From an uncultured Clostridium sp. (GTDB taxonomy: Bacteria > Bacillota > Clostridia > Clostridiales > Clostridiaceae): a DNA stretch of 32,576 bases. Of this stretch, positions 16,338-23,415 are shown in pieces (positions within the stretch are counted from its first letter, which is position 1; each line of letters opens with the position of its first letter). The notes under the pieces were generated by a model that saw only the letters and a program-made list of their open reading frames with translations, searched no databases and was not told the origin of the DNA. Location of the stretch: the NCBI GenBank assembly GCA_937927335.1, contig CALBDU010000020.1, forward strand, positions 1-32,576, in the 5' to 3' direction. The position numbers and the translations under genes are program-made.

Positions 16338-17147
16338 GTGAAAGCTAATATTAAAGGTGAGGTAAAAGAATACTACGGAAATATTGCAAAGAAAGTGAGC
16401 AAGGGCTCAAAGGGCAGCTGCGGCTGCAGTTCATCATGCTGTGGAACCTCAGATTCTAAGCTATATACGAGAGAATATATTGAGGGACTACCTGATGAAG
16501 TTGTGAATGCATCCCTGGGCTGTGCAAACCCAATAGTTCTTGCCAATCCAAAGAAGGGAGAAGTAGTGCTGGACCTTGGCAGCGGCGGTGGAATTGATGT
16601 TTTCATATCAGCGAAATATGTGGGTGAAACCGGCAAGGTTTATGGTCTGGATATGACTGATGAGATGCTGGAGCTGGCTAACAATAACAAAGAAAAAATC
16701 GGTGCTGAAAATGTGGAATTCATAAAGGGTTACATTGAGGATATTCCTCTTGAGGATGCTACAATTGATGTAATTACTTCCAATTGTGTGATTAACCTTT
16801 GCGAAAGTAAGGAAGATGCACTGGCGGAAGCCTATAGGGTGTTGAAACCAGGGGGAAGGCTTGCCATTGCGGATGTCGTGGTGCTTAAGGATATTCCTCG
16901 AGACATAAAAAAGAGCGTAGAAATGTGGGTTGGATGCATAGCCGGAGCACTGCCTGTACAGGAATATGAGGAAACTTTAAAGAAGGTGGGCTTTAAGGAT
17001 GTATCAATCACACCAGTAAATATATATACTAAGGATATAATTGAAGAAACCGCAAGAAATAAAAATGCTGCAAGTCTCCTTGAAGGAATGGATATGGATA
17101 TTGTGGACGGAGCTTTTGCAGGCGCCCATGTAAAAGCATATAAATAA
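16338..17147 (+). CDS. arsM: arsenite S-adenosylmethyltransferase ArsM
   Basis: 269-residue class I methyltransferase that transfers methyl groups from SAM to trivalent arsenic. The N-terminal part has Cys-Gly-Cys then Ser-Cys-Cys-Gly. The SAM site reads Val-Leu-Asp-Leu-Gly-Ser-Gly-Gly-Gly. Three As-binding cysteines typical of ArsM are recognisable: Ser-Leu-Gly-Cys-Ala-Asn-Pro, Ser-Asn-Cys-Val-Ile-Asn-Leu and Trp-Val-Gly-Cys-Ile-Ala-Gly. GTG 16338 is preferred over GTG 16332 because AGGAGG (16324-16329) is eight bases upstream. It lies between the MarR regulator and a GNAT gene. Confidence 0.93.
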   Translation: MKANIKGEVKEYYGNIAKKVSKGSKGSCGCSSSCCGTSDSKLYTREYIEGLPDEVVNASLGCANPIVLANPKKGEVVLDLGSGGGIDVFISAKYVGETGKVYGLDMTDEMLELANNNKEKIGAENVEFIKGYIEDIPLEDATIDVITSNCVINLCESKEDALAEAYRVLKPGGRLAIADVVVLKDIPRDIKKSVEMWVGCIAGALPVQEYEETLKKVGFKDVSITPVNIYTKDIIEETARNKNAASLLEGMDMDIVDGAFAGAHVKAYK

Positions 17148-17160
17148 AGAGGTGTTTTTT

Positions 17161-17661
17161 ATGGATTATGAGATTGTACTATTAAAGCCCCAGGACTTTG
17201 AACAGGCGGCAGAAATTTACCTGGAAGGCATCAACACTGGCAGAGCCACCTTTCAGACCGAAGTTCCATCCTGGCAGCAATGGGATAATGGCCATGTGAA
17301 ATGCTGCAGACTGGCAGCAAGAAAAGGAGACTTGGTCTTAGGCTGGGTGGCATTGAGCCCCACCTCCGGCAGATGAGTATATAGAGGAGTTGCTGAGGTC
17401 AGCATATATATTGGAGAAAAATACAGGGGACAGGGAATTGGGACTGCGCTGCTTAATGAGTTGATTAAGCAGTCTGAAGAAAATGGCTTTTGGACCCTGC
17501 AAGCTGGAATAATGAGAGAAAATGAAGCAAGCATAAAGCTCCACAAAAATTGTGGTTTCAGGGAGGTAGGCTTCAGGGAGAAGCTAGGCAGAATGGATGA
17601 CGGTGTTTGGCATGATGTGGTTTTGATGGAGTATAGAAGCAAGGTAGTTGGAATAGACTAA
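17161..17661 (+). CDS. GNAT acetyltransferase (PAT/ArsN1-like) with in-frame TGA; candidate selenoprotein
   Basis: One frame of 167 codons is interrupted only by TGA at 17374-17376 (codon 72). Both halves belong to one GNAT protein of the phosphinothricin/arsinothricin acetyltransferase type: Leu-Gly-Trp-Val-Ala-Leu-Ser-Pro before the TGA, Val-Tyr-Arg-Gly-Val-Ala-Glu-Val-Ser and the acetyl-CoA loop Arg-Gly-Gln-Gly-Ile-Gly-Thr-Ala after it. From memory, relatives read Ser-Arg-Cys-Val-Tyr at this point, so the TGA replaces a Cys codon. A hairpin starts 14 bases after the TGA (UGCUG/CAGCA, loop AGGU). ATG 17161 is chosen because AAAGAGG is correctly spaced; a GTG at 17152 is also in frame. Read through, the product is 166 residues, the normal family size. 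Otherwise it is a 71-residue fragment of a pseudogene. Confidence 0.75.
17374..17410 (+). promoter_or_regulatory. possible bacterial SECIS element after an in-frame TGA
   Basis: After TGA (17374-17376) come 19 bases, then loop AGGU (17396-17399) closed by the 5-bp stem UGCUG (17391-17395) / CAGCA (17400-17404). A lower helix UAUAUA (17378-17383) / UAUAUA (17405-17410) stacks directly on the 3' side, leaving a 7-base bulge on the 5' side. The spacing and a G in the first two loop bases fit the general rule for bacterial SECIS elements. The E. coli fdhF loop is of the similar GGUC type. Confidence 0.5.
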
Positions 17662-17674
17662 AGGAGTAATGTTT

Positions 17675-18109
17675 ATGGGAAAAGCAGAAGAAGCTATTTC
17701 TTATTTAAACCAGGGTGCCAATTGTGCCCAGAGCATTTTATCAGCATTTAGTGAAGAACTTGGGATAGATAAAGACCTGGCATTAAGAATTGCTTCCGGG
17801 TTTGGAGGAGGTATGTGCCAGGGTGAGGTTTGCGGTGCTGTTACGGGTGCTATACTGGTATTGAACCTTAAATATGGAAATAGCAAAATGGGCGATAGTG
17901 GAAACAAGGAAAAGATATATCATTTGATAAGGTCTTTCAGCGATGAGTTCAGGAATAGAAACGGTTCCATAAATTGCAGTGATTTGCTTGGGATTGACTT
18001 GCAAAAGGAAGCAAATAGAGCTGTGGCAAGAGAGAAAGGACTGTTTAAGGACAATTGCTCAAGATATGTTGAAGCTGCTGTTAAAATTATAGAAAATTTA
18101 GACCAATAG
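17675..18109 (+). CDS. C-GCAxxG-C-C family putative redox protein
   Basis: About 144 residues. The family's spaced cysteines are visible: Asn-Cys-Ala-Gln-Ser near the N-terminus, Gly-Gly-Met-Cys-Gln-Gly-Glu-Val-Cys-Gly-Ala-Val-Thr-Gly-Ala, Asn-Cys-Ser-Asp-Leu-Leu-Gly and Asp-Asn-Cys-Ser-Arg near the C-terminus. This is the C_GCAxxG_C_C family, thought to be redox-active or metal-binding; some members elsewhere are selenoproteins, but all sites here are Cys. ATG 17675 is preferred over ATG 17669 because AGGAG (17662-17666) is eight bases upstream. Its ribosome site abuts the GNAT stop codon, so the two genes are translated from one message. Confidence 0.85.
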   Translation: MGKAEEAISYLNQGANCAQSILSAFSEELGIDKDLALRIASGFGGGMCQGEVCGAVTGAILVLNLKYGNSKMGDSGNKEKIYHLIRSFSDEFRNRNGSINCSDLLGIDLQKEANRAVAREKGLFKDNCSRYVEAAVKIIENLDQ

Positions 18110-18112
18110 GAT

Positions 18113-18158
18113 AAAGGTACCTGAGAAGCTATTTACAAGCTTACAGGTACCTTTATTT
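18113..18158 (+). terminator. terminator after the arsM operon
   Basis: Perfect 11-bp stem AAAGGTACCTG/CAGGTACCTTT, with a second small stem (AAGCT/AGCTT) inside the loop. The U-tract is short (TTTATTT). Confidence 0.75.
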
Positions 18159-18162
18159 CACA

Positions 18163-18240
18163 TTGACAATCATCGATGTGATTGGTAACATATAATTATA
18201 TATCGATAAATTTCAATATCATTGATAAATGTCGATAAGT
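18163..18240 (+). promoter_or_regulatory. arsR promoter and operator region
   Basis: Perfect -35 TTGACA (18163-18168) with a weak -10 TAACAT (18186-18191) at 17 bases; TATAAT also occurs at 18191-18196. An inverted repeat AATCA-N6-TGATT (18168-18183) lies between the boxes. Downstream are three copies of TYGATAARY (18203, 18222, 18232) and the palindrome TCAATATCATTGA (18213-18225). Binding sites for a dimeric ArsR are expected here. Confidence 0.6.
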
Positions 18241-18253
18241 GGAGGGGAATTGA

Positions 18254-18574
18254 ATGAATAAATCATATTCTGAGTATGCTTCGTTATTTAAGGCTGCTTC
18301 AGATGAGACCAGGCTGAAGATTATTGATATGCTTTCCTGTGGTGAGATGTGTGCCTGCGATATATTGGAAGGACTCAGCATTTCTCAATCTACATTAAGC
18401 TATCACATGAAAATCCTCACTGACAGCGGCCTGGTAAATGGAAGACGTGATGGTGCCTGGGTGAGGTATACGCTAAATTACGAAAAAACTAAAGCGGTTA
18501 TTGAATTTTTAACCCTGATTACCAGTGATAAAGAAGACTGCATCTGTAAAAAATGTAATTGCAACAATTGTTGA
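18254..18574 (+). CDS. arsR: ArsR-family arsenic-responsive repressor
   Basis: 106-residue ArsR/SmtB winged-helix repressor. The Cys-Gly-Glu-Met-Cys-Ala-Cys-Asp-Ile-Leu segment carries the classical As(III)-binding Cys-X-Cys of the alpha3 helix. The recognition helix reads Ser-Gln-Ser-Thr-Leu-Ser-Tyr-His-Met-Lys. The C-terminus is an unusual cysteine tail (Cys-Ile-Cys-Lys-Lys-Cys-Asn-Cys, then Cys before the stop) that may add metalloid ligands. GGAGGGG lies six bases before the ATG. As first gene of the arsRDA-acr3-arsC operon it is expected to repress it until As(III) binds. Confidence 0.93.
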   Translation: MNKSYSEYASLFKAASDETRLKIIDMLSCGEMCACDILEGLSISQSTLSYHMKILTDSGLVNGRRDGAWVRYTLNYEKTKAVIEFLTLITSDKEDCICKKCNCNNC

Positions 18575-18593
18575 TGAAAAAAATGGGCGGTGA

Positions 18594-18644
18594 GGTGGGG
18601 GTCTGACCCCATACCAAATTATGGAATGGTGTCAGCCCCCCACC
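18594..18644. repeat. palindromic (REP/MITE-like) element between arsR and arsD
   Basis: GGTGGGGGTCTGACCCCAT (18594-18612) and ATGGTGTCAGCCCCCCACC (18626-18644) form a 19-bp stem with two mismatches around a 13-base loop. It is far more GC-rich than its surroundings. GGGGTCTGACCCC-type palindromes recur in other genomes as small mobile repeats. The element sits just before the arsD ribosome site. Confidence 0.65.
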
Positions 18645-18665
18645 CAAAAAAAGGAGGATTTTATC

Positions 18666-19025
18666 ATGAAAAAAGTAGAAATATTTGACCCCGCAATGTG
18701 CTGCCCCACAGGTGTGTGCGGTGCAGCTGTAGACCCTAACCTCATGAGGATTGCTGCTGTAATTAATAACCTCAAGGAAAAAGGAATAATCATAGAAAGA
18801 CATGGACTTTCCAGTGAACCCCAGGATTTTGTTTCAAATAAGGTTATAAGCGAAATTCTGCAAAAGGATGGGGCTGAAGTGCTTCCAGTAACTCTTGTGG
18901 ATGGTGAAATTGTTAAAACTAAGGAATATCCCACAAATGAAGAACTATCAAACTGGTTAGGAGTAGAAGTAAGAAGCAAACAGCCTCTCAAAAAGTTCAA
19001 CGGCGGCTGCGGACCAAAGGGGTGA
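18666..19025 (+). CDS. arsD: ArsD arsenite metallochaperone
   Basis: 119-residue thioredoxin-fold chaperone that carries As(III) to ArsA. The N-terminal Phe-Asp-Pro-Ala-Met-Cys-Cys-Pro-Thr-Gly-Val-Cys-Gly contains the essential Cys12, Cys13 and Cys18. The C-terminus has a single Cys (Gly-Gly-Cys-Gly-Pro) rather than the extra Cys pairs of the plasmid R773 protein. AGGAGG precedes ATG 18666. Its TGA overlaps the arsA GTG by four bases, indicating translational coupling with the partner ATPase. Confidence 0.95.
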   Translation: MKKVEIFDPAMCCPTGVCGAAVDPNLMRIAAVINNLKEKGIIIERHGLSSEPQDFVSNKVISEILQKDGAEVLPVTLVDGEIVKTKEYPTNEELSNWLGVEVRSKQPLKKFNGGCGPKG

Positions 19026-20800
19026 TTGCTAGATTGTCATTTAAAAATTATGAAACCTTTGATTTAGATAAAATAAACCTGACAAAATATCTATTTTTCA
19101 CAGGTAAAGGCGGTGTAGGTAAAACCTCAACAGCTTGTGCTGTTGCTGTAAAGCTGGCTGATAACGGTAAGAAGATTTTGCTCATTAGTACAGACCCTGC
19201 TTCTAACCTACAGGATGTATTTAATACCGAGCTTGATGGAAAAGGCCGGCCAATAGAAGGAGTACCAGGACTTTTTGTAGCAAACTTAAATCCGGAGGAA
19301 GCAGCCAGGGAATACAGGGAATCAGTTATAGCACCTTATAGGGGTGTATTTCCTCAAAGTGTAATTACTAATATGGAGGAACAGCTTTCTGGGTCTTGTA
19401 CTGTAGAAATTGCGGCGTTTGACCAATTTACAAACTTTATAACCAACAAAACAATGGAAGATATGTATGATTATATAATCTTTGACACTGCCCCAACAGG
19501 TCATACACTTCGTATGCTACAGCTGCCAGCGGCATGGAGTAACTTTATTAGTGAAAGTACCCACGGAGCATCCTGTTTGGGTCAGCTGGCAGGCCTTGAA
19601 GGTAAAAAGGCTATTTATAAGGAAGCTGTTGAAAATCTTTCCGATGGTCAGAAAACAACACTTATACTTGTTTCAAGGCCAGAAGAGACTCCTTTGCTGG
19701 AGGCTCATCGCTCCAGTGGTGAGCTTAGAGATTTGGGTATAAAAAATCAAATATTAATTATAAATGGTTTAATGGAAGAAGCCACTGATGATGTTTCCAG
19801 AAAGATTCTGGATAAACAAAATTCAGCTATGGATAAGATGCCACAAGGTTTGAAGAATTTGAAGACCTTTATTATACCACTTCGTTCCTATAATATTTTA
19901 GGGCTTGAAAATATAAGGGCATTTCTTAGTGGCGATTATTACTCAAAGGTTAACTCCGATGATAGATCATTGGACTTGAAACCTTTGGATGCATTAGTGG
20001 AAGACATTTATAATTCAGGTAAAAAAGTAGTGTTTACAATGGGAAAAGGCGGAGTCGGAAAAACAACAATTGCAGCTGCAATAGCTTTGGCTCTTGCAAA
20101 GAAAGGTGTAAAGGTTCATTTAACATCTACGGACCCAGCTAACCATCTAAAATATGTAATTGAAGGCAGTGAGAATATCTCACAAAGCAAAATAGATGAA
20201 AAACAAGAACTTAAAAAATATCAAAATGAAGTGTTAACTAAGGCACGAGAAACAATGAGTGAAGATGATGTTGCTTATGTTGAAGAAGATTTACGCTCTC
20301 CATGTACACAGGAAATAGCCGTATTTCGAGCTTTTGCGGAGATTGTAGAAAGGTCTGAAAATCAAGTTGTTATAATTGATACTGCCCCAACAGGCCACAC
20401 GTTGTTGTTGCTGGATTCAACTCAAAGCTACCATCGTGAGGTAGAAAGAACAAAAGGTGAGATCCCTATTTCTGTTCAGAGATTGTTGCCAAGGCTTCGT
20501 GATGAGGAGCAAACAGAGGTAGTTATTGTAACCTTGCCGGAAGCCACTCCGGTATTTGAGGCTCAAAGACTTCAAAGTGATTTAAGCAGGGCAGGTATTA
20601 ATAACAAATGGTGGGTTGTTAATCAATGTCTTTCATTGACTGATACAATAAATCCTATGCTTATGGCTCGTGCAGAGTCAGAAAAAGTATGGCTAGAAAA
20701 AGTCAGGGAGATAAGCAAAGGCAGCTTTGCAGCCATACCTTGGGTTCAGGATTCGTCGGTACAAAATCTAGTGAAGTATACAATAAAAAGTGAAAAATAA
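19022..20800 (+). CDS. arsA: ArsA arsenite-stimulated ATPase
   Basis: 592-residue duplicated ATPase that drives As(III) export through the membrane pump. Both halves have a P-loop: Gly-Lys-Gly-Gly-Val-Gly-Lys-Thr-Ser at 28-36 and Gly-Lys-Gly-Gly-Val-Gly-Lys-Thr-Thr at 341-349. Each half also has the signal-transduction motif Asp-Thr-Ala-Pro-Thr-Gly-His-Thr. Metalloid-site cysteines are present as Ser-Gly-Ser-Cys-Thr-Val-Glu-Ile-Ala and Arg-Ser-Pro-Cys-Thr-Gln-Glu-Ile-Ala. The GTG at 19022 overlaps the arsD stop; a TTG 12 bases later is an alternative. It is paired here with Acr3 rather than ArsB. Confidence 0.97.
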   Translation: MIARLSFKNYETFDLDKINLTKYLFFTGKGGVGKTSTACAVAVKLADNGKKILLISTDPASNLQDVFNTELDGKGRPIEGVPGLFVANLNPEEAAREYRESVIAPYRGVFPQSVITNMEEQLSGSCTVEIAAFDQFTNFITNKTMEDMYDYIIFDTAPTGHTLRMLQLPAAWSNFISESTHGASCLGQLAGLEGKKAIYKEAVENLSDGQKTTLILVSRPEETPLLEAHRSSGELRDLGIKNQILIINGLMEEATDDVSRKILDKQNSAMDKMPQGLKNLKTFIIPLRSYNILGLENIRAFLSGDYYSKVNSDDRSLDLKPLDALVEDIYNSGKKVVFTMGKGGVGKTTIAAAIALALAKKGVKVHLTSTDPANHLKYVIEGSENISQSKIDEKQELKKYQNEVLTKARETMSEDDVAYVEEDLRSPCTQEIAVFRAFAEIVERSENQVVIIDTAPTGHTLLLLDSTQSYHREVERTKGEIPISVQRLLPRLRDEEQTEVVIVTLPEATPVFEAQRLQSDLSRAGINNKWWVVNQCLSLTDTINPMLMARAESEKVWLEKVREISKGSFAAIPWVQDSSVQNLVKYTIKSEK

Positions 20801-20853
20801 CATTTATATTTCAAATTTAAGGGTGAAAAAAGTAGTTTTATGAGGTGATTAAG

Positions 20854-21939
20854 TTGGAAAGTGAAAAAAGGGCAAGATTATCGTTTCTAGACAGGTTTTT
20901 GACATTATGGATTTTTATTGCCATGGCAGTTGGAGTTATGGGCGGATATTTATTTCCCAGCCTAGCCAAGTCGTTAAGTGAATTTAGTACAGGAACAATC
21001 TCCTGGCCTATAGCTATTGGTCTGATTATTATGATGTATCCGCCGTTAGCGAAGGTTAAGTACGAAGAAATTGGAAAGGTAACAGAGAATAAAAAGGTGT
21101 TTTCCTTTTCGTTGATTCAAAACTGGATAATGGGACCCCTGCTTATGTTTATACTGGCTCTGGTATTTCTAGGCGACAAACCCGGTTTTGCCATGGGACT
21201 TATAATTATAGGTTTGGCTAGATGTATAGCCATGGTTATCGTATGGAATACCCTGGCAAAGGGAGATAATGAATACTGTGCTGCATTAGTAGCACTGAAT
21301 TCCATATTCCAGATACTTTTGTACACTGTATATATTTATTTCTTCATTACCCTGGTTCCAAAGCTTCTGGGGCTCTCCTGGGGAGGCCATGTAGTAAATG
21401 TGTCAATGCTGGATGTGGCGAAAAGTGTGTTTGTTTACCTTGGAATACCTTTTGCGGCTGGTTTTGTTACCAGGTTCAGCCTTATAAAATCTAAATCAAA
21501 GGAATGGTATGAGAAGGTATTTATACCTAAAATCTCTCCGCTTGCGTTGATAGCTCTGCTTTATACAATAGTAATAATGTTTATAACCAAAGGGGAGCAA
21601 ATTGTAAAGAATCCTCTGGATGTAGTGAGAATTGCAATTCCTATGCTGATATACTTTGGACTTATGTTCTTTGTAAGCTTTTATGTGTCCTACAAGAGAG
21701 GCTTCAAGTATGACCAGACGGTTACCTTGGCATTTACTGCAGCCAGCAATAATTTTGAGCTTGCCATAGCAGTGGCTGTTGCAGTATTTGGCATAGGCTC
21801 CGATGTGGCCTTTACAGCTGTAATAGGGCCTCTAGTTGAAGTTCCTGTTATGATTGCTTTAGTAAATGCAGCATTATTATTCAAGAACAAATACTACAAT
21901 GAAAGCGGATTACCAATGAATATAAAGAAAGAGGCATAA
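20854..21939 (+). CDS. acr3: Acr3-family arsenite efflux permease
   Basis: About 361 residues with ten hydrophobic segments. The conserved TM4 motif Gly-Leu-Ala-Arg-Cys-Ile-Ala-Met-Val-Ile-Val-Trp-Asn contains the Cys needed for As(III) transport, and Ala-Ala-Ser-Asn-Asn-Phe-Glu-Leu-Ala in a later helix is also typical. It exports arsenite, by itself or energised by ArsA. TTG 20854 is favoured because GAGGTGA (20842-20848) is correctly spaced; GTG 20845 overlaps that site. arsC starts three bases after its stop codon. Confidence 0.96.
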   Translation: MESEKRARLSFLDRFLTLWIFIAMAVGVMGGYLFPSLAKSLSEFSTGTISWPIAIGLIIMMYPPLAKVKYEEIGKVTENKKVFSFSLIQNWIMGPLLMFILALVFLGDKPGFAMGLIIIGLARCIAMVIVWNTLAKGDNEYCAALVALNSIFQILLYTVYIYFFITLVPKLLGLSWGGHVVNVSMLDVAKSVFVYLGIPFAAGFVTRFSLIKSKSKEWYEKVFIPKISPLALIALLYTIVIMFITKGEQIVKNPLDVVRIAIPMLIYFGLMFFVSFYVSYKRGFKYDQTVTLAFTAASNNFELAIAVAVAVFGIGSDVAFTAVIGPLVEVPVMIALVNAALLFKNKYYNESGLPMNIKKEA

Positions 21940-21942
21940 ATA

Positions 21943-22356
21943 ATGAGTAGTAAAGTTAAGGTAGCATTTATATGCGTCCATAACTCCTGCCGTTCACAGA
22001 TGGCGGAAGCAATTTCAAAGCTTATTGCAGCAGATGCTTTTGATGCATATTCTGCAGGTACAGAAATAAAGCCACAAATTAATCAGGATGCTGTTGCAGT
22101 AATTAAAAAGCTTTACGGTGTTGACATGAACCATACACAGAAATCTAAGCTTCTTTCAGATATTCCTCCAGTGGATATAGTGATAACTATGGGCTGCAAT
22201 GTGCAGTGTCCGTATCTACCTTGCAGCTTCAGAGAGGATTGGGGCCTTGAGGACCCAACAGGGAAAAGCGAAGAAGAATTTATCAGCACCGCAAAGCTTA
22301 TCGAAAGTAAAGTTTTGGACTTAAGAGACAGGATATTAAACAATAAAATTTTATAA
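21943..22356 (+). CDS. arsC: thioredoxin-coupled arsenate reductase ArsC
   Basis: 137-residue low-molecular-weight phosphatase-fold reductase converting arsenate to arsenite. The P-loop Cys11-Val-His-Asn-Ser-Cys-Arg17 has the CX5R form. The shuttle cysteines lie in Met-Gly-Cys-Asn-Val-Gln-Cys-Pro-Tyr-Leu-Pro-Cys (Cys85, Cys89, Cys94), followed by Trp-Gly-Leu-Glu-Asp-Pro. This is the thioredoxin-dependent type rather than the glutaredoxin type. It ends the arsR-arsD-arsA-acr3-arsC operon, feeding As(III) to the pump and to ArsM. Confidence 0.96.
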   Translation: MSSKVKVAFICVHNSCRSQMAEAISKLIAADAFDAYSAGTEIKPQINQDAVAVIKKLYGVDMNHTQKSKLLSDIPPVDIVITMGCNVQCPYLPCSFREDWGLEDPTGKSEEEFISTAKLIESKVLDLRDRILNNKIL

Positions 22357-22360
22357 ACAT

Positions 22361-22391
22361 GAGTCCCTTGGTTTAACCTGGGGACTTTGTT
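22361..22391 (+). terminator. terminator after arsC
   Basis: AGTCCC/GGGACT stem with an inner GGTT/AACC pairing, followed by TTTGTTCT; only moderately U-rich. Confidence 0.65.
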
Positions 22392-22419
22392 CTATATTGA
22401 ATTATTTTTCCAGTTATTA

Positions 22420-22485
22420 TTGACATAATCTAGGATCGGGAATAAACTAACCATATAAGCATTTAATTATATAGTTATGTATAAT
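22420..22485 (+). promoter_or_regulatory. promoter and operator of the second arsR operon
   Basis: -35 TTGACA (22420-22425) and -10 TAAACT (22443-22448) are 17 bases apart. Two overlapping inverted repeats, ATATAA-N8-TTATAT (22453-22472) and ATTATA-N8-TATAAT (22466-22485), lie just after the -10 and before the ribosome site. They are suitable for an ArsR dimer. Confidence 0.6.
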
Positions 22486-22496
22486 GGAGGATAAAT

Positions 22497-22805
22497 ATGA
22501 ACCAGCAAGATATATGTGTTAGGATTTTTAAGGCTTTAGGGCACCCCATCAGATATAAAATAGTAAAATTTCTATATGAGGGACCAAAGTGCGTTTGTAA
22601 GTTAAATGAAAATATCGAGTTTAGCCAGGCCAATCTTTCCCAGCACTTAAGAATACTTAGGGAAGCTGGCATACTAACCTGTGAAAAGGTTGGAATGGAA
22701 ACTCATTATAGGATTTGCTGCGATGAAATCAAGTCAATAATCGATTGCTCTGAACGGTATGTAAAGAGTTGTACTAATAACTCTAAAGCTGACAGATTAA
22801 TATAA
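22497..22805 (+). CDS. second ArsR-family metalloregulator
   Basis: 102-residue ArsR/SmtB repressor, clearly different from the first ArsR. Gly-Pro-Lys-Cys-Val-Cys-Lys-Leu carries a Cys-X-Cys in the same helix used by As(III) sensors. The recognition helix is Ser-Gln-Ala-Asn-Leu-Ser-Gln-His-Leu-Arg. Further cysteines occur near the C-terminus (Ile-Cys-Cys-Asp, Asp-Cys-Ser-Glu, Ser-Cys-Thr), possible extra ligands. TGGAGG is six bases before the ATG. It heads a separate operon with a DUF2703 protein and a COG0523 GTPase, implying a different threshold or metal from the main ars operon. Confidence 0.9.
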   Translation: MNQQDICVRIFKALGHPIRYKIVKFLYEGPKCVCKLNENIEFSQANLSQHLRILREAGILTCEKVGMETHYRICCDEIKSIIDCSERYVKSCTNNSKADRLI

Positions 22806-22827
22806 TTTAATTTAGGAGGGACCAAAA

Positions 22828-23349
22828 ATGTGTAAAGATAACAATGAAAAAAGGGATGTTACAATCGACTTTTTATACCTGGACTTAACTACCTGTACAA
22901 GATGTCAAGGGACTGAAACAAACCTGGAAGAGGCTTTAAAGGATGTATCAAATGTACTTGAAATGGCTGGATATAATTTAACTGTTAACAAAATTAATAT
23001 AAACACTGAGGAACTGGCTTTAAAGTACAAATTCCTAACTTCGCCTACCATTCGCGTTAATGGACACGACATACAAATGGATTTTAAAGAAACATTATGC
23101 GAGTCCTGCGGAGATGTATGTGGCGATGAGGTTGAGTGCCGTGTTTGGATTTATCAGGGCAAAGAGTATACAGAACCCCCAAAAGCTATGATTATAGATG
23201 GGATTTTGAAAGAAGTATACGCTAATCAAAAATCAACTGAGGCAGAAGGAAGCTATAAATTACCTGTAAACTTAAAAAAATTCTATAAAGCAGTAAATAA
23301 AAAGCAATCATCCTGTTGTGGTGACTCAAATAACAATTGTTGTTGCTAA
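22828..23349 (+). CDS. DUF2703 cysteine-rich protein
   Basis: 173 residues. The N-terminal half resembles a thioredoxin-like DUF2703 domain: Thr-Thr-Cys-Thr-Arg-Cys-Gln-Gly-Thr-Glu, then Leu-Thr-Ser-Pro-Thr-Ile-Arg-Val-Asn-Gly, the usual cis-Pro region. A second cysteine cluster reads Cys-Glu-Ser-Cys-Gly-Asp-Val-Cys-Gly. The C-terminus is Ser-Ser-Cys-Cys-Gly and ends in three cysteines. Function is unknown. The thiol content and its place behind an ArsR suggest binding, delivery or reduction of a metalloid (inference). AGGAGGG precedes the ATG. The GTPase gene follows after 66 bases with no terminator between. Confidence 0.78.
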   Translation: MCKDNNEKRDVTIDFLYLDLTTCTRCQGTETNLEEALKDVSNVLEMAGYNLTVNKININTEELALKYKFLTSPTIRVNGHDIQMDFKETLCESCGDVCGDEVECRVWIYQGKEYTEPPKAMIIDGILKEVYANQKSTEAEGSYKLPVNLKKFYKAVNKKQSSCCGDSNNNCCC

Positions 23350-23415
23350 ATGCTTAAAATTTTCGCTAGAGCCAGACTGGTATGAATTAATAACTGCTAT
23401 AGAGGAGGAAAAAAT

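Noticed and set aside
18572..18577. Double TGA after the Cys-rich ArsR tail as selenocysteine codons
   Set aside because: The continuation enters the intergenic palindrome and matches nothing known; ArsR is full length at the first TGA.
19023..19025. TGA at the end of arsD as a possible second selenocysteine codon
   Set aside because: Reading on gives only about 14 codons with no family resemblance, and the TGA overlaps the arsA start in a normal coupling arrangement.
22357..22419. Search for a further small gene between arsC and the second arsR
   Set aside because: Only the terminator and promoter elements are present; no start codon with a ribosome site was found.
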